Under the pieces are notes generated by a model. The model made no database searches, had not been told where the DNA came from, and worked only from the letters and a program-made list of their open reading frames with translations. Made by a program: the position numbers and the translations under genes. Shown one piece after another: positions 1 to 8,429 of a DNA stretch of 64,000 bases. Where the stretch lies: positions 33,429-97,428 of the forward strand of contig SAAO01000010.1 in NCBI GenBank assembly GCA_009929375.1, read 5' to 3'. Numbering within the stretch: position 1 is the first letter of the stretch; every line of letters begins with the position of its first letter. Source of the DNA: Bacteroidia bacterium. GTDB lineage: Bacteria > Bacteroidota > Bacteroidia > Bacteroidales > Paludibacteraceae.

Positions 1-1
1 T

Positions 2-1111
2 TCGTGGATTATTCAGAGGTCTGACGATCCGGATTGCCGACCTGATTCCATTTCATTACTCGTAAGCGATTCCATTTATAAACAACGTCTTTCCAAAATG
101 CCATGCGTGATGGAAATGCCGTTCAATAATTCTGTTCGCTCTTTTATAGAACTTTACACTGTACGCAAACGTCGTCAGCTTGAATATATGCTGGGAATGA
201 GCGATTATTACTTCCCTATTTTCGAACAGGTGCTGGCTGCTAATAATTTACCTCTTGAGCTTAAATATCTTCCTATCATTGAATCGGCTCTGAATACCAC
301 AATTGTCTCGCGCATGGGAGCTGCCGGTTTATGGCAGTTTATGATTGCTACCGGACGTATGTATGGCCTCGAAGTGAATACGCTGGTCGACGAACGCCTC
401 GATCCGATAAAAGCGACGCATGCTGCAGCTCATTTTCTGAAAGATCTTTACTCGATTTATGGCGACTGGCATTTGGTGATTGCAGCTTATAACTGTGGTC
501 CGGGCAATGTAAACAAAGCTATTCGCCGTGCTGGTGGAAAACGCGATTACTGGGCAATTTACCCTTACCTGCCTGCTGAAACGCGCGGTTATGTACCCAT
601 TTTTATTGCTGCAAATTATTCGATGCATTATGCCCACAAGCATAATATCTGTAAAGCAAAAGTGCAAATGCCTGTGATTACCGATACTATTATGGTGCGC
701 GAACGAATTCATCTTGAGCAAATTGCGTCAGTGCTGAATTTACCTCTTGAACAGGTCCGCTTACTCAATCCTCAGTACCGGAAAGATATAGTGCCTGGTA
801 ATATTAAGCCTTACTCGGTTTGTCTGCCACTGAATTATGCAAATACATTTATCGATAAATATGCCGATATTGTAAGCTTTAAAGCTGACTCGCTTGTAAA
901 CAACCGTCGAAGTGAAATTGAAATTGTACAGGCCGCACCTGTTTCGCCCGGTGGTTCGGGACGGGTAATTTACCACAAAGTGACTAAAGGACAGACCTTA
1001 GGTGGTATTGCTACCCGTTATGGCGTTTCGGTAAACAGCATTAAAAGATGGAATGGATTACGTTCAACTAAAATACAGGTTGGAAAACGTTTGAAAATAA
1101 TCAAATCTTAA
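2..1111 (+). CDS. Lytic transglycosylase, MltD-like, with LysM domain (5' end outside window)
   Basis: Murein lytic transglycosylase that would cleave peptidoglycan glycan strands in the periplasm or at the outer membrane. The reading frame is open from base 2 without a stop, so the ORF-track start at 98 is only an internal Met and the true N-terminus lies upstream of the window. The SLT (GH23) domain is visible: the likely catalytic Glu is in PIIESALN, followed by SRMGAAGLWQFM and AAYNCGPGNV, all family hallmarks. A single LysM peptidoglycan-binding repeat closes the protein (YHKVTKGQTLGGIATRYGVS, about the last 50 residues). The next gene, a MerR regulator, begins 12 bp downstream on the same strand. 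Family is certain; the exact subgroup is inferred. Confidence 0.93.
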   Translation, partial: SWIIQRSDDPDCRPDSISLLVSDSIYKQRLSKMPCVMEMPFNNSVRSFIELYTVRKRRQLEYMLGMSDYYFPIFEQVLAANNLPLELKYLPIIESALNTTIVSRMGAAGLWQFMIATGRMYGLEVNTLVDERLDPIKATHAAAHFLKDLYSIYGDWHLVIAAYNCGPGNVNKAIRRAGGKRDYWAIYPYLPAETRGYVPIFIAANYSMHYAHKHNICKAKVQMPVITDTIMVRERIHLEQIASVLNLPLEQVRLLNPQYRKDIVPGNIKPYSVCLPLNYANTFIDKYADIVSFKADSLVNNRRSEIEIVQAAPVSPGGSGRVIYHKVTKGQTLGGIATRYGVSVNSIKRWNGLRSTKIQVGKRLKIIKS

Positions 1112-1123
1112 AACACCGTAGTT

Positions 1124-1444
1124 ATGGAAAAACTGTATTATTCCATTTCTGAAGTATCCGAAATTTTAGGAGTTAGTCAATCGAATCTGCGGTTTTGGGA
1201 AAAGGAGTTTAAACAGCTCAAACCCAAACGAAACGCTAAAGGAACGCGTTTTTATACGCAGGATGATATTGATGTGCTGAAAAAAATTATGTTTCTGGTA
1301 AACGATCAGCGTCTGACTCTCGAAGGTGCAAAGCGGCGTTTAGGCCAGCAACGCGATGTGGTTCAGAAACAGCAGGCTTTGTCCGACAGACTCAGAAAGA
1401 TACGTGCTGAATTAAAGGCTCTTGCAGCAGAACTCAATCATTGA
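1124..1444 (+). CDS. MerR-family transcriptional regulator (short)
   Basis: Small DNA-binding regulator of 106 residues. The N-terminal winged helix-turn-helix of the MerR family is clear (YYSISEVSEILGVSQSNLRFW, then GTRFYTQDDIDVL), followed by a Gln/Lys/Leu-rich helix that should form the dimerising coiled coil. There is no C-terminal effector domain and no cysteine cluster, so it is not an obvious metal or redox sensor. It starts 12 bp after the lytic transglycosylase stop and is probably cotranscribed with it. This pairing suggests, but does not show, a role in cell-envelope control. Target and signal are unknown. Confidence 0.9.
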   Translation: MEKLYYSISEVSEILGVSQSNLRFWEKEFKQLKPKRNAKGTRFYTQDDIDVLKKIMFLVNDQRLTLEGAKRRLGQQRDVVQKQQALSDRLRKIRAELKALAAELNH

Positions 1445-1575
1445 ATACATTTTTGTAATGTTATTTTAATGAAAAGAAAGGAACCTTTCGGGTTCCGTTT
1501 CTGTTTAAAACAGAAAAATATATTTACTCAATCCGGATGACCTCTTATTTTGGCCATTTATATATTAAGATTATT

Positions 1576-2637
1576 ATGAACAAAAAAATCATTTCTTTTA
1601 TTGTCATTGCTTTATTGGTATTCTCGCAATCGCTTTCAGCAAAGGGGAAACCCAAAAATGTTATTTTTATTATTGGTGATGGAATGGGGCTTGCTCAGAT
1701 TCATGCCGGAATGGTTGTGAATGGAAACAAACTCGAAATGGAAGCTTTCCGTCATATCGGATTGGTGAAAACATATTCGAACAGCCATTTTACTACTGAT
1801 TCGGGTGCCGGTGGCACGGCTCTGGCTTGTGGTGTCAAAACCAATAATGGCATGATAGGCATGGGGCCTGACTCTGTAGCTGTGGAGTCGGTTTTGCATT
1901 TAGCCGAAAAGAAAAATCTTTCAACCGGCGTGGTTTCGGCCTGTGCGGTAACTCACGCAACTCCTGCAAGTTTTGTTGCACATCAGATAAACCGAAATAT
2001 GTATGAAGAAATTGCAGCCGATTTTCTGAATACCGATATTGATGTGTTTATCGGAGGGGGACGAAACAATTTCGAAAAACGTGTCGATCAGCGCAATCTG
2101 TCGGCCGAACTAAAAAACAAAGGTTATAATGTAGCATATTCGGCCAAAGAAGTGAAAGCTGTGAAATCGGGTAAAGTGGCAGGTTTGCTATACCCTGAAC
2201 ACACTCCGGCTATGCCTGAGCGTGGTGATTATTTGCCTGAAATGTCGATGGCTGCTGTTGATTTGCTGGACGATAATAAAAAGGGATTTTTCCTTATGAT
2301 TGAAGGTTCGCAAATTGACTGGGCAGGACATGATAATGATGGAAACAGAGTGCCACTCGAAGTAATTGATCTTGATAAAACTATTGGACGCGTACTCGAT
2401 TATGCACGTCGCAAAGGCAATACACTTGTTATTGTAACAGCCGACCACGAAACAGGAGGTTTGACTTTACCTGATGGTAATCTGAAAAACAAAACCATAA
2501 AACCGGCTTTTAGTACAAAAAATCACTCTGGCGTAATGGTGCCTGTATTTGCTTTCGGACCCGGTGCTGAGGAGTTTACAGGTTTTATGGAAAATACTGA
2601 TCTTAAGAAGAAGATTTCCCGTTTGTTGAAACTTTAA
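1576..2637 (+). CDS. Alkaline phosphatase (PhoA family), exported
   Basis: Metal-dependent phosphomonoesterase, expected in the periplasm. I place the start at 1576 rather than the ORF-track 1537 because MNKKIISFIVIALLVFSQSLSA is a clean signal peptide, whereas the 13 upstream codons add a polar tail. Family motifs are present in order: IIGDGMG (metal Asp, residue 35), TTDSGAGGTA with the Ser nucleophile at about residue 76, EGSQIDWAGHDND, and TADHETGGL, with NHSG near the C-terminus. At 353 residues it is shorter than E. coli PhoA (471) but normal for Bacteroidetes homologues. A strong terminator follows directly. No Pho box was recognised upstream. Confidence 0.93.
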   Translation: MNKKIISFIVIALLVFSQSLSAKGKPKNVIFIIGDGMGLAQIHAGMVVNGNKLEMEAFRHIGLVKTYSNSHFTTDSGAGGTALACGVKTNNGMIGMGPDSVAVESVLHLAEKKNLSTGVVSACAVTHATPASFVAHQINRNMYEEIAADFLNTDIDVFIGGGRNNFEKRVDQRNLSAELKNKGYNVAYSAKEVKAVKSGKVAGLLYPEHTPAMPERGDYLPEMSMAAVDLLDDNKKGFFLMIEGSQIDWAGHDNDGNRVPLEVIDLDKTIGRVLDYARRKGNTLVIVTADHETGGLTLPDGNLKNKTIKPAFSTKNHSGVMVPVFAFGPGAEEFTGFMENTDLKKKISRLLKL

Positions 2638-2657
2638 TTCTCATAAATGATATTAGG

Positions 2658-2711
2658 AAACGGTTTTCTGAGATTTTCACTAAATGAGAATCCTGAAAAC
2701 CGTTTTTTTTT
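2658..2711 (+). terminator. Rho-independent terminator after the alkaline phosphatase gene
   Basis: Arms AAACGGTTTTC and GAAAACCGTTT pair perfectly. The inner GATTTTCA/TGAGAATC extends the stem with one wobble, and a run of T residues follows. Confidence 0.9.
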
Positions 2712-2717
2712 GATTGC

Positions 2718-3032
2718 ATGGCAAATATTGAAAAAGAAAAGCGCACTGTGGCACAAATGGTGCGTATATATTGTTTTCTGAAACATAAACAATCGCAGGG
2801 TTTATGCAGCGAATGCAGCAGTTTGCTGGCTTATTCGCACAAACGGCTCGATGGTTGTAAATTTGGCGACGAAAAGCCCGCATGCGCCAAATGCAGTGTG
2901 CATTGTTATCAACCTGCAATGCGTGAGCAAATACGCGTTGTAATGCGTTTTTCAGGGCCTTTTATGCCCTTTGTACATCCGATTGAAACAATAGAGCATT
3001 ATTTGCCTTATCTCTTTAAACAAAAGAAATAA
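2718..3032 (+). CDS. YgbA-like protein (nitrous oxide-stimulated promoter family)
   Basis: Protein of 104 residues matching the YgbA/NO-stimulated-promoter family. The diagnostic cysteines are visible: LCSECSSL, then DGCKFGDEKPACAKCSVHCYQP, followed by MREQIRVVMRFSGPFMPF and a conserved His-Pro. The Cys arrangement suggests metal or Fe-S binding. In enterobacteria ygbA is induced by nitric oxide; here no NsrR-type site was seen and no nitrosative stress genes are adjacent, so function is assigned by family only. The start is the ATG just after the upstream terminator, and the stop lies 3 bp from the end of the convergent FMN-binding gene. Confidence 0.85.
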   Translation: MANIEKEKRTVAQMVRIYCFLKHKQSQGLCSECSSLLAYSHKRLDGCKFGDEKPACAKCSVHCYQPAMREQIRVVMRFSGPFMPFVHPIETIEHYLPYLFKQKK

Positions 3033-3035
3033 AGA

Positions 3036-3545
3036 CTATTTTTTTGCGGGTAGTTTTTTGCTGCCGTTGAGTGAAAGGTATTTTACATTTTCGATGACAG
3101 CAAGGGCAGTCCTTGTTGCACCTGTGTATGCATCAGGTTTTATTGCGCCCGCCTTTTGTATCCGTTTTCCATTCCATGAATTGAAGAATCCCTGATCAGT
3201 AAGCATTTGTATGTACGATGGGGTTTCGTAATGTGATAGCAGAGCGACTTTTTTGATTATAAAGTTTTTATCGGTAATAATCATTACGGGTGTGGCATTA
3301 TTGTATCCGATAATCTGATTACAATACTCGCGGCTTGTCATTGCATAACCTATGGTTTTTTGTTTTACATCAAGTACTTTGTACCAATAATCATTAATCT
3401 CCTCTACTTTTATTGCTGTGGGGAATACTTCATTTACAACTTCTTTGTTTGATACCTGGTGCAGAACCATGCGATTCCGGCGTCCCTGCGCAGTCGACAG
3501 TACTGTGATGAATAATAACAACAGGATAAGTTCAGATTTTTTCAT
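3036..3545 (-). CDS. FMN-binding domain protein (RnfG/NqrC type), exported
   Basis: Exported protein of 169 residues with an N-terminal signal peptide (MKKSELILLLLFITVLSTAQ). The C-terminal half carries the flavinylation motif DAYTGATRTA; Thr at about residue 144 is the expected site of covalent FMN attachment by ApbE, by comparison with NqrC and RnfG. The stretch VMIITDKNFIIKKVALLSHYETP resembles the FMN-binding fold preceding this motif. No rnf, nqr or apbE gene is adjacent, so it may be a stand-alone periplasmic electron carrier. It is transcribed convergently to the ygbA-like gene. Family call is good; redox partner unknown. Confidence 0.85.
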   Translation of the reverse strand: MKKSELILLLLFITVLSTAQGRRNRMVLHQVSNKEVVNEVFPTAIKVEEINDYWYKVLDVKQKTIGYAMTSREYCNQIIGYNNATPVMIITDKNFIIKKVALLSHYETPSYIQMLTDQGFFNSWNGKRIQKAGAIKPDAYTGATRTALAVIENVKYLSLNGSKKLPAKK

Positions 3546-3562
3546 TTTTTTTGATCAGATGA

Positions 3563-3603
3563 AAAACGGTTCGAACTGGTTCTGATACAGTCCGAACCGT
3601 TTT
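3563..3603 (-). terminator. Terminator of the DUF4270 gene
   Basis: Sixteen-base arms (AAAACGGTTCGAACTG and CAGTCCGAACCGTTTT) pair with one G-T wobble. On the minus strand the stem is followed by TTTTT. Confidence 0.85.
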
Positions 3604-3637
3604 AAGGTTTATACGAAATATAAGCTAAATTTTGTCG

Positions 3638-5047
3638 TCAGAATCCACTGTACACCATTTTCAGTTTCATGCGTTTCTCAGGATCAGGATGTGAGCCAGA
3701 ATAAATTTTAGTGGTACTCATTGTGTTCTGATGTTTTATTTCAATAATACTATTGCTGCCGTTGTAAGTTAACGAAACGGGAACAAGTATCATTTCAATA
3801 TCTCCGGTAATGTTCGGATTATTTTTGAATTTAGTTGAAATGAGCTTCGCCATATCGAAGCTATAATAAAAATTATACTTACTGGTGTCATCTTCATCGA
3901 GTTCGTATGATACAGAAGCTACAATGGCAGTGGTATCGGTTGGCAAAAGTCTTTTTCTGAAAAACTCTTCGTATTTCGATTTCTCAACCAGCAACAGATT
4001 TTTTGCCAAAGGCTGAGCAAGAGTGGTGTCTTTTACATCTGTCGCATCAATCCGCAGGGTTGCGCTGTTAATTATAAGTTTGCGGCCCGGCGTACTTATA
4101 CTGTTTTTAATCTGCTCAAGCGGAATTTTTATTTTTGTATAAATGTTAGCCGGCGACGAAATCAGATTGATTTCAGGTTTGTTGTCGTAATATGATTTTA
4201 CTTCGGCTTTCTTTGGTTGCTGAAAACGGTTTACCTGACGAACTTCAGGGCTTGCCGAGTAGTTTACATATGTTTTTACTACAGTGGGAACGGTATCGCC
4301 CGGCGCAAAATATTTATAGCTGAAATAATAACGCATTACGATACTTCGTACGTAAATCATACTGGCCGAACCAAAATCGGTCGTAATGTACATCCCGTTA
4401 AATAGTTTGTGAAATTTCGTCACGTTATTTTCAGTGTCCGACTCGTTGTCGTTGAAAACACGGGGTAACATATTGTCCGAAAAGCGTTTCACAAAGTCGG
4501 AACTAAGATTAAAGGCGATAGCAGTAGTGTCGCTACGTGGAATTACAGCATCTTTAGCTGTGAAAATTCGAGAACCAAGCAGCACTTTGTTAGCAGGATC
4601 GACATAATCGTCGGGTTTGATATTGCTTGAATATGCCTGGCTGTAGTTGAAAATATTACCACGATTCATTTCGTACACATTTACCTGCATAGGTGAATAC
4701 TTATCACCAAACCACGAGTAATAATACATGAAAAGTTTTATTGAGTCACCTTTTGATCCGGCGGGATATTCAAAATCCACAGGAGGCATAAATTGTGCAA
4801 ATATGTCGGCGTAAGTGGTACCCGTGTTCGATATATTGTCCACAAACGTACCCAAAAGGAATGAGTCGGGGCGCGAATAAATTGACTCTACCCAATAGTT
4901 TTCGCTGGTAAGGTCAAACGATCTGGCATCAACTATGATAGTATCGCCCGGAAGCTGTATGCCTGCTCCTATGTCGGTAATGTCATCGTTGCATGAAACT
5001 GCCAAAACGGACAGAAGAGTAACAATAAAAAACGATTTAAATTTCAT
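3638..5047 (-). CDS. DUF4270 lipoprotein
   Basis: Lipoprotein of 469 residues; signal peptide MKFKSFFIVTLLSVLAVSC ends in a lipobox with Cys at residue 19. The sequence after it (DITDIGAGIQLPGDTIIVD) and the long beta-rich body match the Bacteroidetes DUF4270 family, found next to the glycogen synthase-like gene in many Bacteroidales. Function is not established; the family is expected at the cell surface or the periplasmic face of the outer membrane. No catalytic motif is evident. A -7 element lies 70 bp upstream on the minus strand, and a terminator follows the gene. Confidence 0.9.
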   Translation of the reverse strand: MKFKSFFIVTLLSVLAVSCNDDITDIGAGIQLPGDTIIVDARSFDLTSENYWVESIYSRPDSFLLGTFVDNISNTGTTYADIFAQFMPPVDFEYPAGSKGDSIKLFMYYYSWFGDKYSPMQVNVYEMNRGNIFNYSQAYSSNIKPDDYVDPANKVLLGSRIFTAKDAVIPRSDTTAIAFNLSSDFVKRFSDNMLPRVFNDNESDTENNVTKFHKLFNGMYITTDFGSASMIYVRSIVMRYYFSYKYFAPGDTVPTVVKTYVNYSASPEVRQVNRFQQPKKAEVKSYYDNKPEINLISSPANIYTKIKIPLEQIKNSISTPGRKLIINSATLRIDATDVKDTTLAQPLAKNLLLVEKSKYEEFFRKRLLPTDTTAIVASVSYELDEDDTSKYNFYYSFDMAKLISTKFKNNPNITGDIEMILVPVSLTYNGSNSIIEIKHQNTMSTTKIYSGSHPDPEKRMKLKMVYSGF

Positions 5048-5104
5048 GAAAGTTATATGTTTATGAAATCAGTATGGCAAATAATGTACGACAAGCCAAA
5101 GTAT

Positions 5105-5125
5105 TACTTTTGTGCTTCAAAAGTA
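5105..5125. promoter_or_regulatory. Palindromic double -7 element upstream of the DUF4270 gene
   Basis: TACTTTTG, five bases, then CAAAAGTA form a perfect inverted repeat. Each arm matches the Bacteroidetes -7 consensus TAnnTTTG, one per strand. The minus-strand copy (5118-5125) is placed to drive DUF4270. No good -33 TTTG was found for either. Confidence 0.55.
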
Positions 5126-5210
5126 GGTCGTTTTTGTCTTGTTAATGCTGTTTGGAATGAAATAATTTGTTTTTTTAAGAAGAATTTTGATATCCTCTGA
5201 TTGTAACGAA

Positions 5211-6023
5211 TTACATCAGGCTGTCATAGAATCTGACATAATCATCGGCATAATCCTCAGGATCCTGAAATTCAAGGAATTTTGAGTTGTTTTCGCCAAT
5301 ATATTTCAACACTTCACTGTTTATGTTTTTGCTCGATTGAACGACTCCGTCCGAGAAATCAATCGCAAACCTGGTAAGTGCAGCGAAATCAAGTTCTTTA
5401 CCTTTGATTTTTTGTACATCCTCATCTTCAATGCCTTCGAGGCGCAGATTTTCGGCAAAACTGGGTCGGAATGGCTTTTTAAATTCATCGTCGAAAACAG
5501 AATATACTACTTTCGAATTTTTAAAAAACGGATCCTGATTATATGCTTTTTTGATATAAAGTGGTGCAAGAGCAGTCATCCATCCTTCACAGTGAATAAT
5601 ATCCGGTGTCCAGCGGAGTTTTTTCACTGTTTCCATTACACCACGTATAAAGAAAATTGTACGTTCGTCGTTGTCATCGTATTCTTCTCCGTTATCATCG
5701 GCTACAGTATTTTTTCGATGAAAATAGTCTTCGTTGTCGATAAAATAAACCTGCATGCGTGCAGCCTGAATAGAAGCTACTTTGATAATGAGCGGATGGT
5801 CGGTGTCGTCGATAATAAGATTCATTCCCGAGAGGCGAATCACTTCGTGCAGTTGATTGCGTCTTTCGTTTACAGCTCCGAATTTTGGCATGAAAGTGCG
5901 GGTTTCACGACCTCTGTCCTGAACAGCCTGAGGTAAAAAACGACCCATGTTTGCGATTTCCGATTCCGGTAAGTAAGGGAAAATTTCCTGTGAGATATAA
6001 AGAACTTTGTTAGCTTTTTTCAT
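5211..6023 (-). CDS. Glycogen/starch synthase-like protein, N-terminal GT5 half only
   Basis: Protein of 270 residues resembling only the N-terminal Rossmann half of GT5 glycogen synthases (VLYISQEIFPYLPE at the start, then PDIIHCEGWMTALAPLYIKK). The C-terminal nucleotide-sugar-binding half of a GT-B enzyme (family length about 480) is missing. The N-terminal KTGGL motif that binds ADP-glucose is replaced by ESEIANMG. Homologues of this size sit between DUF4270 and panC in Bacteroidales and are annotated as glycogen synthase, so the short form looks inherited rather than freshly broken. Catalytic activity is doubtful from the sequence. It is divergent from panC. Confidence 0.85.
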   Translation of the reverse strand: MKKANKVLYISQEIFPYLPESEIANMGRFLPQAVQDRGRETRTFMPKFGAVNERRNQLHEVIRLSGMNLIIDDTDHPLIIKVASIQAARMQVYFIDNEDYFHRKNTVADDNGEEYDDNDERTIFFIRGVMETVKKLRWTPDIIHCEGWMTALAPLYIKKAYNQDPFFKNSKVVYSVFDDEFKKPFRPSFAENLRLEGIEDEDVQKIKGKELDFAALTRFAIDFSDGVVQSSKNINSEVLKYIGENNSKFLEFQDPEDYADDYVRFYDSLM

Positions 6024-6063
6024 GCTTTTATACGGGGACCAATAAAAATTTCAAATCAGTATG

Positions 6064-6071
6064 CAAAGATA
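6064..6071 (-). promoter_or_regulatory. Probable promoter -7 element for the GT5-like gene
   Basis: The minus strand reads TATCTTTG, a match to TAnnTTTG, 41 bp before the start codon. CTTG lies 22 bp further upstream as a weak -33. Confidence 0.6.
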
Positions 6072-6330
6072 TATAAAAAAAATCGGATATACACAAGTTT
6101 TATCAGTTTTTTGTTAAGTGGCTTGTTTTACGGTGTTGATATACAGTGTTATATGAGTTGTGTAGATGGCGCGCTATATTATCTTATGTCTTTATTGTTG
6201 ATTATATAAACGTCTGAAATCTTATATGTTAAGTGTTTAATGTGTATGTAATCAATACTTTAATCTGAGATGCTGAATTGTATTATATGTTTTTAAGAGG
6301 GCTCAAAGTTTATTTCCGAATAAGTTTTCG

Positions 6331-6338
6331 TACTTTTG
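6331..6338 (+). promoter_or_regulatory. Probable promoter -7 element for panC-panD
   Basis: TACTTTTG matches TAnnTTTG and is followed by GCAC, a common context in this window. TTTA at 6309-6312 is a weak -33. Confidence 0.6.
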
Positions 6339-6493
6339 CACTCAATTTTTTAAAATCAGATTTTGCACATGCAATGTATATTTATACTGTTGTGTGATTG
6401 CCTGGAGATTTATGAAAAAACAATACAAAAGATTTACTGTTTTATCAGTAGATATTTTGTATGACAATTGTCAAAAAAAATAATTTAAAGCGC

Positions 6494-7339
6494 ATGAAAA
6501 TAATTTCGGACCCCCGAAAGCTTCAGACTGAAATTGAAAATTTCAGAAAATCAGGCCTTAAAATTGGTTTTGTGCCTACCATGGGTGCATTGCACAGAGG
6601 TCATATAACCCTTGTAGAAAACTCTGTACGCGAGAATGATGTGACTGTAGTCAGCATTTTTGTGAATCCGACTCAGTTTAATAATGCCGACGATTTGAAA
6701 AAATATCCCCGCGATTTAAACAAAGATGCAGAACTGCTCAGCAATGCCGGTTGCAACCTTGTTTTTGCTCCCGAACCTGCTGATATTTACTCGGATAACG
6801 AACTCAATGAACGTTTTTCTTTCGACTTCGAAGGTCTCGATAAAGTGATGGAAGGAAAATTTCGTCCCGGACATTTCAATGGCGTTGTACAAATTGTAAG
6901 CAAACTTTTCACGCTTGTAGAGCCCCACAAAGCATATTTTGGAGAAAAGGATTTTCAGCAGCTGGCCATTATTCATCTTATGGTTCGTAAGATGGGCTTC
7001 AGCGTTGAAATTGTTGACTGTAAAATTGTAAGGGAAGAGAGCGGACTTGCTTTGAGCAGTCGTAACGAGAGATTGACTGCTGAACAAAAGGTGCAGGCTG
7101 CCCGCATTTCGGCAATTCTTTTTGAAAGTGTGAAGCTTGCCAAAACCAAAACGCCTGAAGAACTGCATTTATGGGTGCTCTTGCAGCTCGAAAAAGCACC
7201 GGGTTTGAAGGCTGAGTATTTCGAAATCGCAAATTCAGTGACACTTCAGACCCTCAAAAGCTGGGACGAACCTGCTGTGGGTTGTGTGGCTGTATTCTGT
7301 GGCGATGTGCGACTTATCGACAACGTCAGATATAATTAA
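6494..7339 (+). CDS. panC: Pantothenate synthetase (pantoate-beta-alanine ligase)
   Basis: ATP-dependent condensation of pantoate with beta-alanine to give pantothenate, the precursor of CoA, in the cytosol. The start at 6494 (MKIISDPRKLQ) gives 281 residues, the usual PanC length; the ORF-track start adds 11 basic residues that the family lacks. Adenylyl-transferase motifs are clear: FVPTMGALHRGH, VVSIFVNPTQF, AYFGEKDFQQL and SGLALSSRNERL. panD follows 35 bp downstream and supplies beta-alanine, so the two form an operon. coaX near 59.6 kb catalyses the next step of the same pathway. Confidence 0.97.
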   Translation: MKIISDPRKLQTEIENFRKSGLKIGFVPTMGALHRGHITLVENSVRENDVTVVSIFVNPTQFNNADDLKKYPRDLNKDAELLSNAGCNLVFAPEPADIYSDNELNERFSFDFEGLDKVMEGKFRPGHFNGVVQIVSKLFTLVEPHKAYFGEKDFQQLAIIHLMVRKMGFSVEIVDCKIVREESGLALSSRNERLTAEQKVQAARISAILFESVKLAKTKTPEELHLWVLLQLEKAPGLKAEYFEIANSVTLQTLKSWDEPAVGCVAVFCGDVRLIDNVRYN

Positions 7340-7374
7340 TTCAAAAAAAAGAAAACAATCAAAACTAAAATACA

Positions 7375-7725
7375 ATGTTAGTAACCGTTGTAAAATCCAA
7401 AATCCATCGCGTAACCGTTACCGAGGCTAATCTTAATTATATCGGAAGCATTACGATTGATATGGATTTGATGGATGCTGCCAATATCATTGCAAACGAG
7501 AAGGTATCTATCGTGAACAATAACAATGGTGCACGATTCGAAACTTATGTAATACCCGGTGAACGTGCCTCGGGTGTTATTTGTCTCAATGGAGCTGCTG
7601 CACGATTGGTTCAGCCCGGAGATGTGATCATTATTATGTCGTTCGGAATGATGGAAATGGAAGAAGCCCGCAACTTTAAACCGGCTGTGGTTTTTCCTGA
7701 TACTGCTACCAATAAGTTGGTGTAA
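7375..7725 (+). CDS. panD: Aspartate 1-decarboxylase proenzyme
   Basis: Pyruvoyl-dependent decarboxylation of aspartate to beta-alanine, supplying PanC. The 116-residue proenzyme has the self-processing site Gly24-Ser25 in NYIGSITID; cleavage turns Ser25 into the pyruvoyl group. [17 protein letters not shown] and [11 protein letters not shown] are also family-typical. Second gene of the panCD operon. After it the sequence runs into a pyrimidine-rich stretch before hisH. Confidence 0.97.
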   Translation: MLVTVVKSKIHRVTVTEANLNYIGSITIDMDLMDAANIIANEKVSIVNNNNGARFETYVIPGERASGVICLNGAAARLVQPGDVIIIMSFGMMEMEEARNFKPAVVFPDTATNKLV

Positions 7726-7789
7726 GCTTTTACCATTATTGGGCGCATAATACGTGTTTGCTGTGACCCACTTTGTTGTTTTTTTGCCG

Positions 7790-7835
7790 AAATGACTTTT
7801 GACTTTCGTCTTTTGTCTTTCAACTTTTGTCTCAA
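7790..7835. repeat. Low-complexity stretch of TTTTGACTTTCGTC-type words before hisH
   Basis: TGACTTTTGACTTTCG, CTTTTGTCTTT and CTTTTGTCTC follow one another. The same words recur at about 27.03 kb (reverse orientation) and 63.93 kb. Not coding. Confidence 0.6.
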
Positions 7836-7841
7836 TAAAAA

Positions 7842-8429
7842 ATGAAAGTAGTAATTATAAAATACAATGCAGGGAATATTCGTTCGGTGCTTTTTGCGCT
7901 CGAAAGGATAGGAGTCGAAGCTGTAGTGACCGACGATCACGACGAAATACGTTCTGCCGATCGCGTTATTTTTCCCGGAGTGGGCGAAGCTTCGTCGGCA
8001 ATGAAATATCTGAAGGAAAAAGGGCTCGATAAACTTATCGCGTCACTCACACAACCTGTGTTGGGAATTTGTTTGGGCATGCAGTTGATGTGTTCTTTCT
8101 CGGAAGAAAACAATACTGAATGTCTTGGTATTTTTGCAGAAAAAGTGAAGCGTTTTCCTGATAATGCAGGTTTGAAAGTGCCGCAGATTGGTTGGAACAA
8201 TGTAACACAGCTTCGTACAAAACTTTTCGATAGCGTTCCGGACAATGCGTATATGTATTTTGTACATGGCTATTATGTGGAAGATTGCGAAAATGCCATT
8301 GCACGCACCGATTATGCTGGAGTATACAGTTCGGCACTTCACAAGGATAATTTTTATGCTGTCCAGTTTCACCCCGAAAAATCAGGCGAAGCAGGACAGA
8401 AAATACTGGAAAACTTTATACAAATGTGA
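7842..8429 (+). CDS. hisH: Imidazole glycerol phosphate synthase, glutamine amidotransferase subunit
   Basis: Class I glutaminase that feeds ammonia to HisF in histidine biosynthesis. The nucleophile Cys77 lies in GICLGMQ; the oxyanion region FPGVGEA and the catalytic His-Glu in QFHPEKSG complete the triad. Length of 195 residues is normal. Neither hisF nor hisA is adjacent: upstream is panD and downstream a long repeat-like hairpin then tgt. hisG is also in this window but 50 kb away. The his genes are therefore scattered, at least in part, and the partner HisF must be encoded elsewhere. Confidence 0.95.
   Translation: MKVVIIKYNAGNIRSVLFALERIGVEAVVTDDHDEIRSADRVIFPGVGEASSAMKYLKEKGLDKLIASLTQPVLGICLGMQLMCSFSEENNTECLGIFAEKVKRFPDNAGLKVPQIGWNNVTQLRTKLFDSVPDNAYMYFVHGYYVEDCENAIARTDYAGVYSSALHKDNFYAVQFHPEKSGEAGQKILENFIQM

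Larger units (their letters stand above)
6024..6493. other. Divergent intergenic region between the GT5-like gene and panC
   Basis: About 470 bp, very AT-rich. Apart from one -7 element per direction I see no ORF with coding character, RNA gene or repeat. The panC leader would be about 150 nt long and has no obvious riboswitch fold. Confidence 0.6.

Noticed and set aside
3036-3545. Rnf or Nqr electron-transport cluster suggested by the FMN-binding protein
   Set aside because: No other rnf/nqr subunit or apbE in the neighbourhood.
6024-6493. Riboswitch in the panC leader
   Set aside because: About 150 nt of AT-rich leader without a recognisable conserved fold or a terminator-antiterminator pair.
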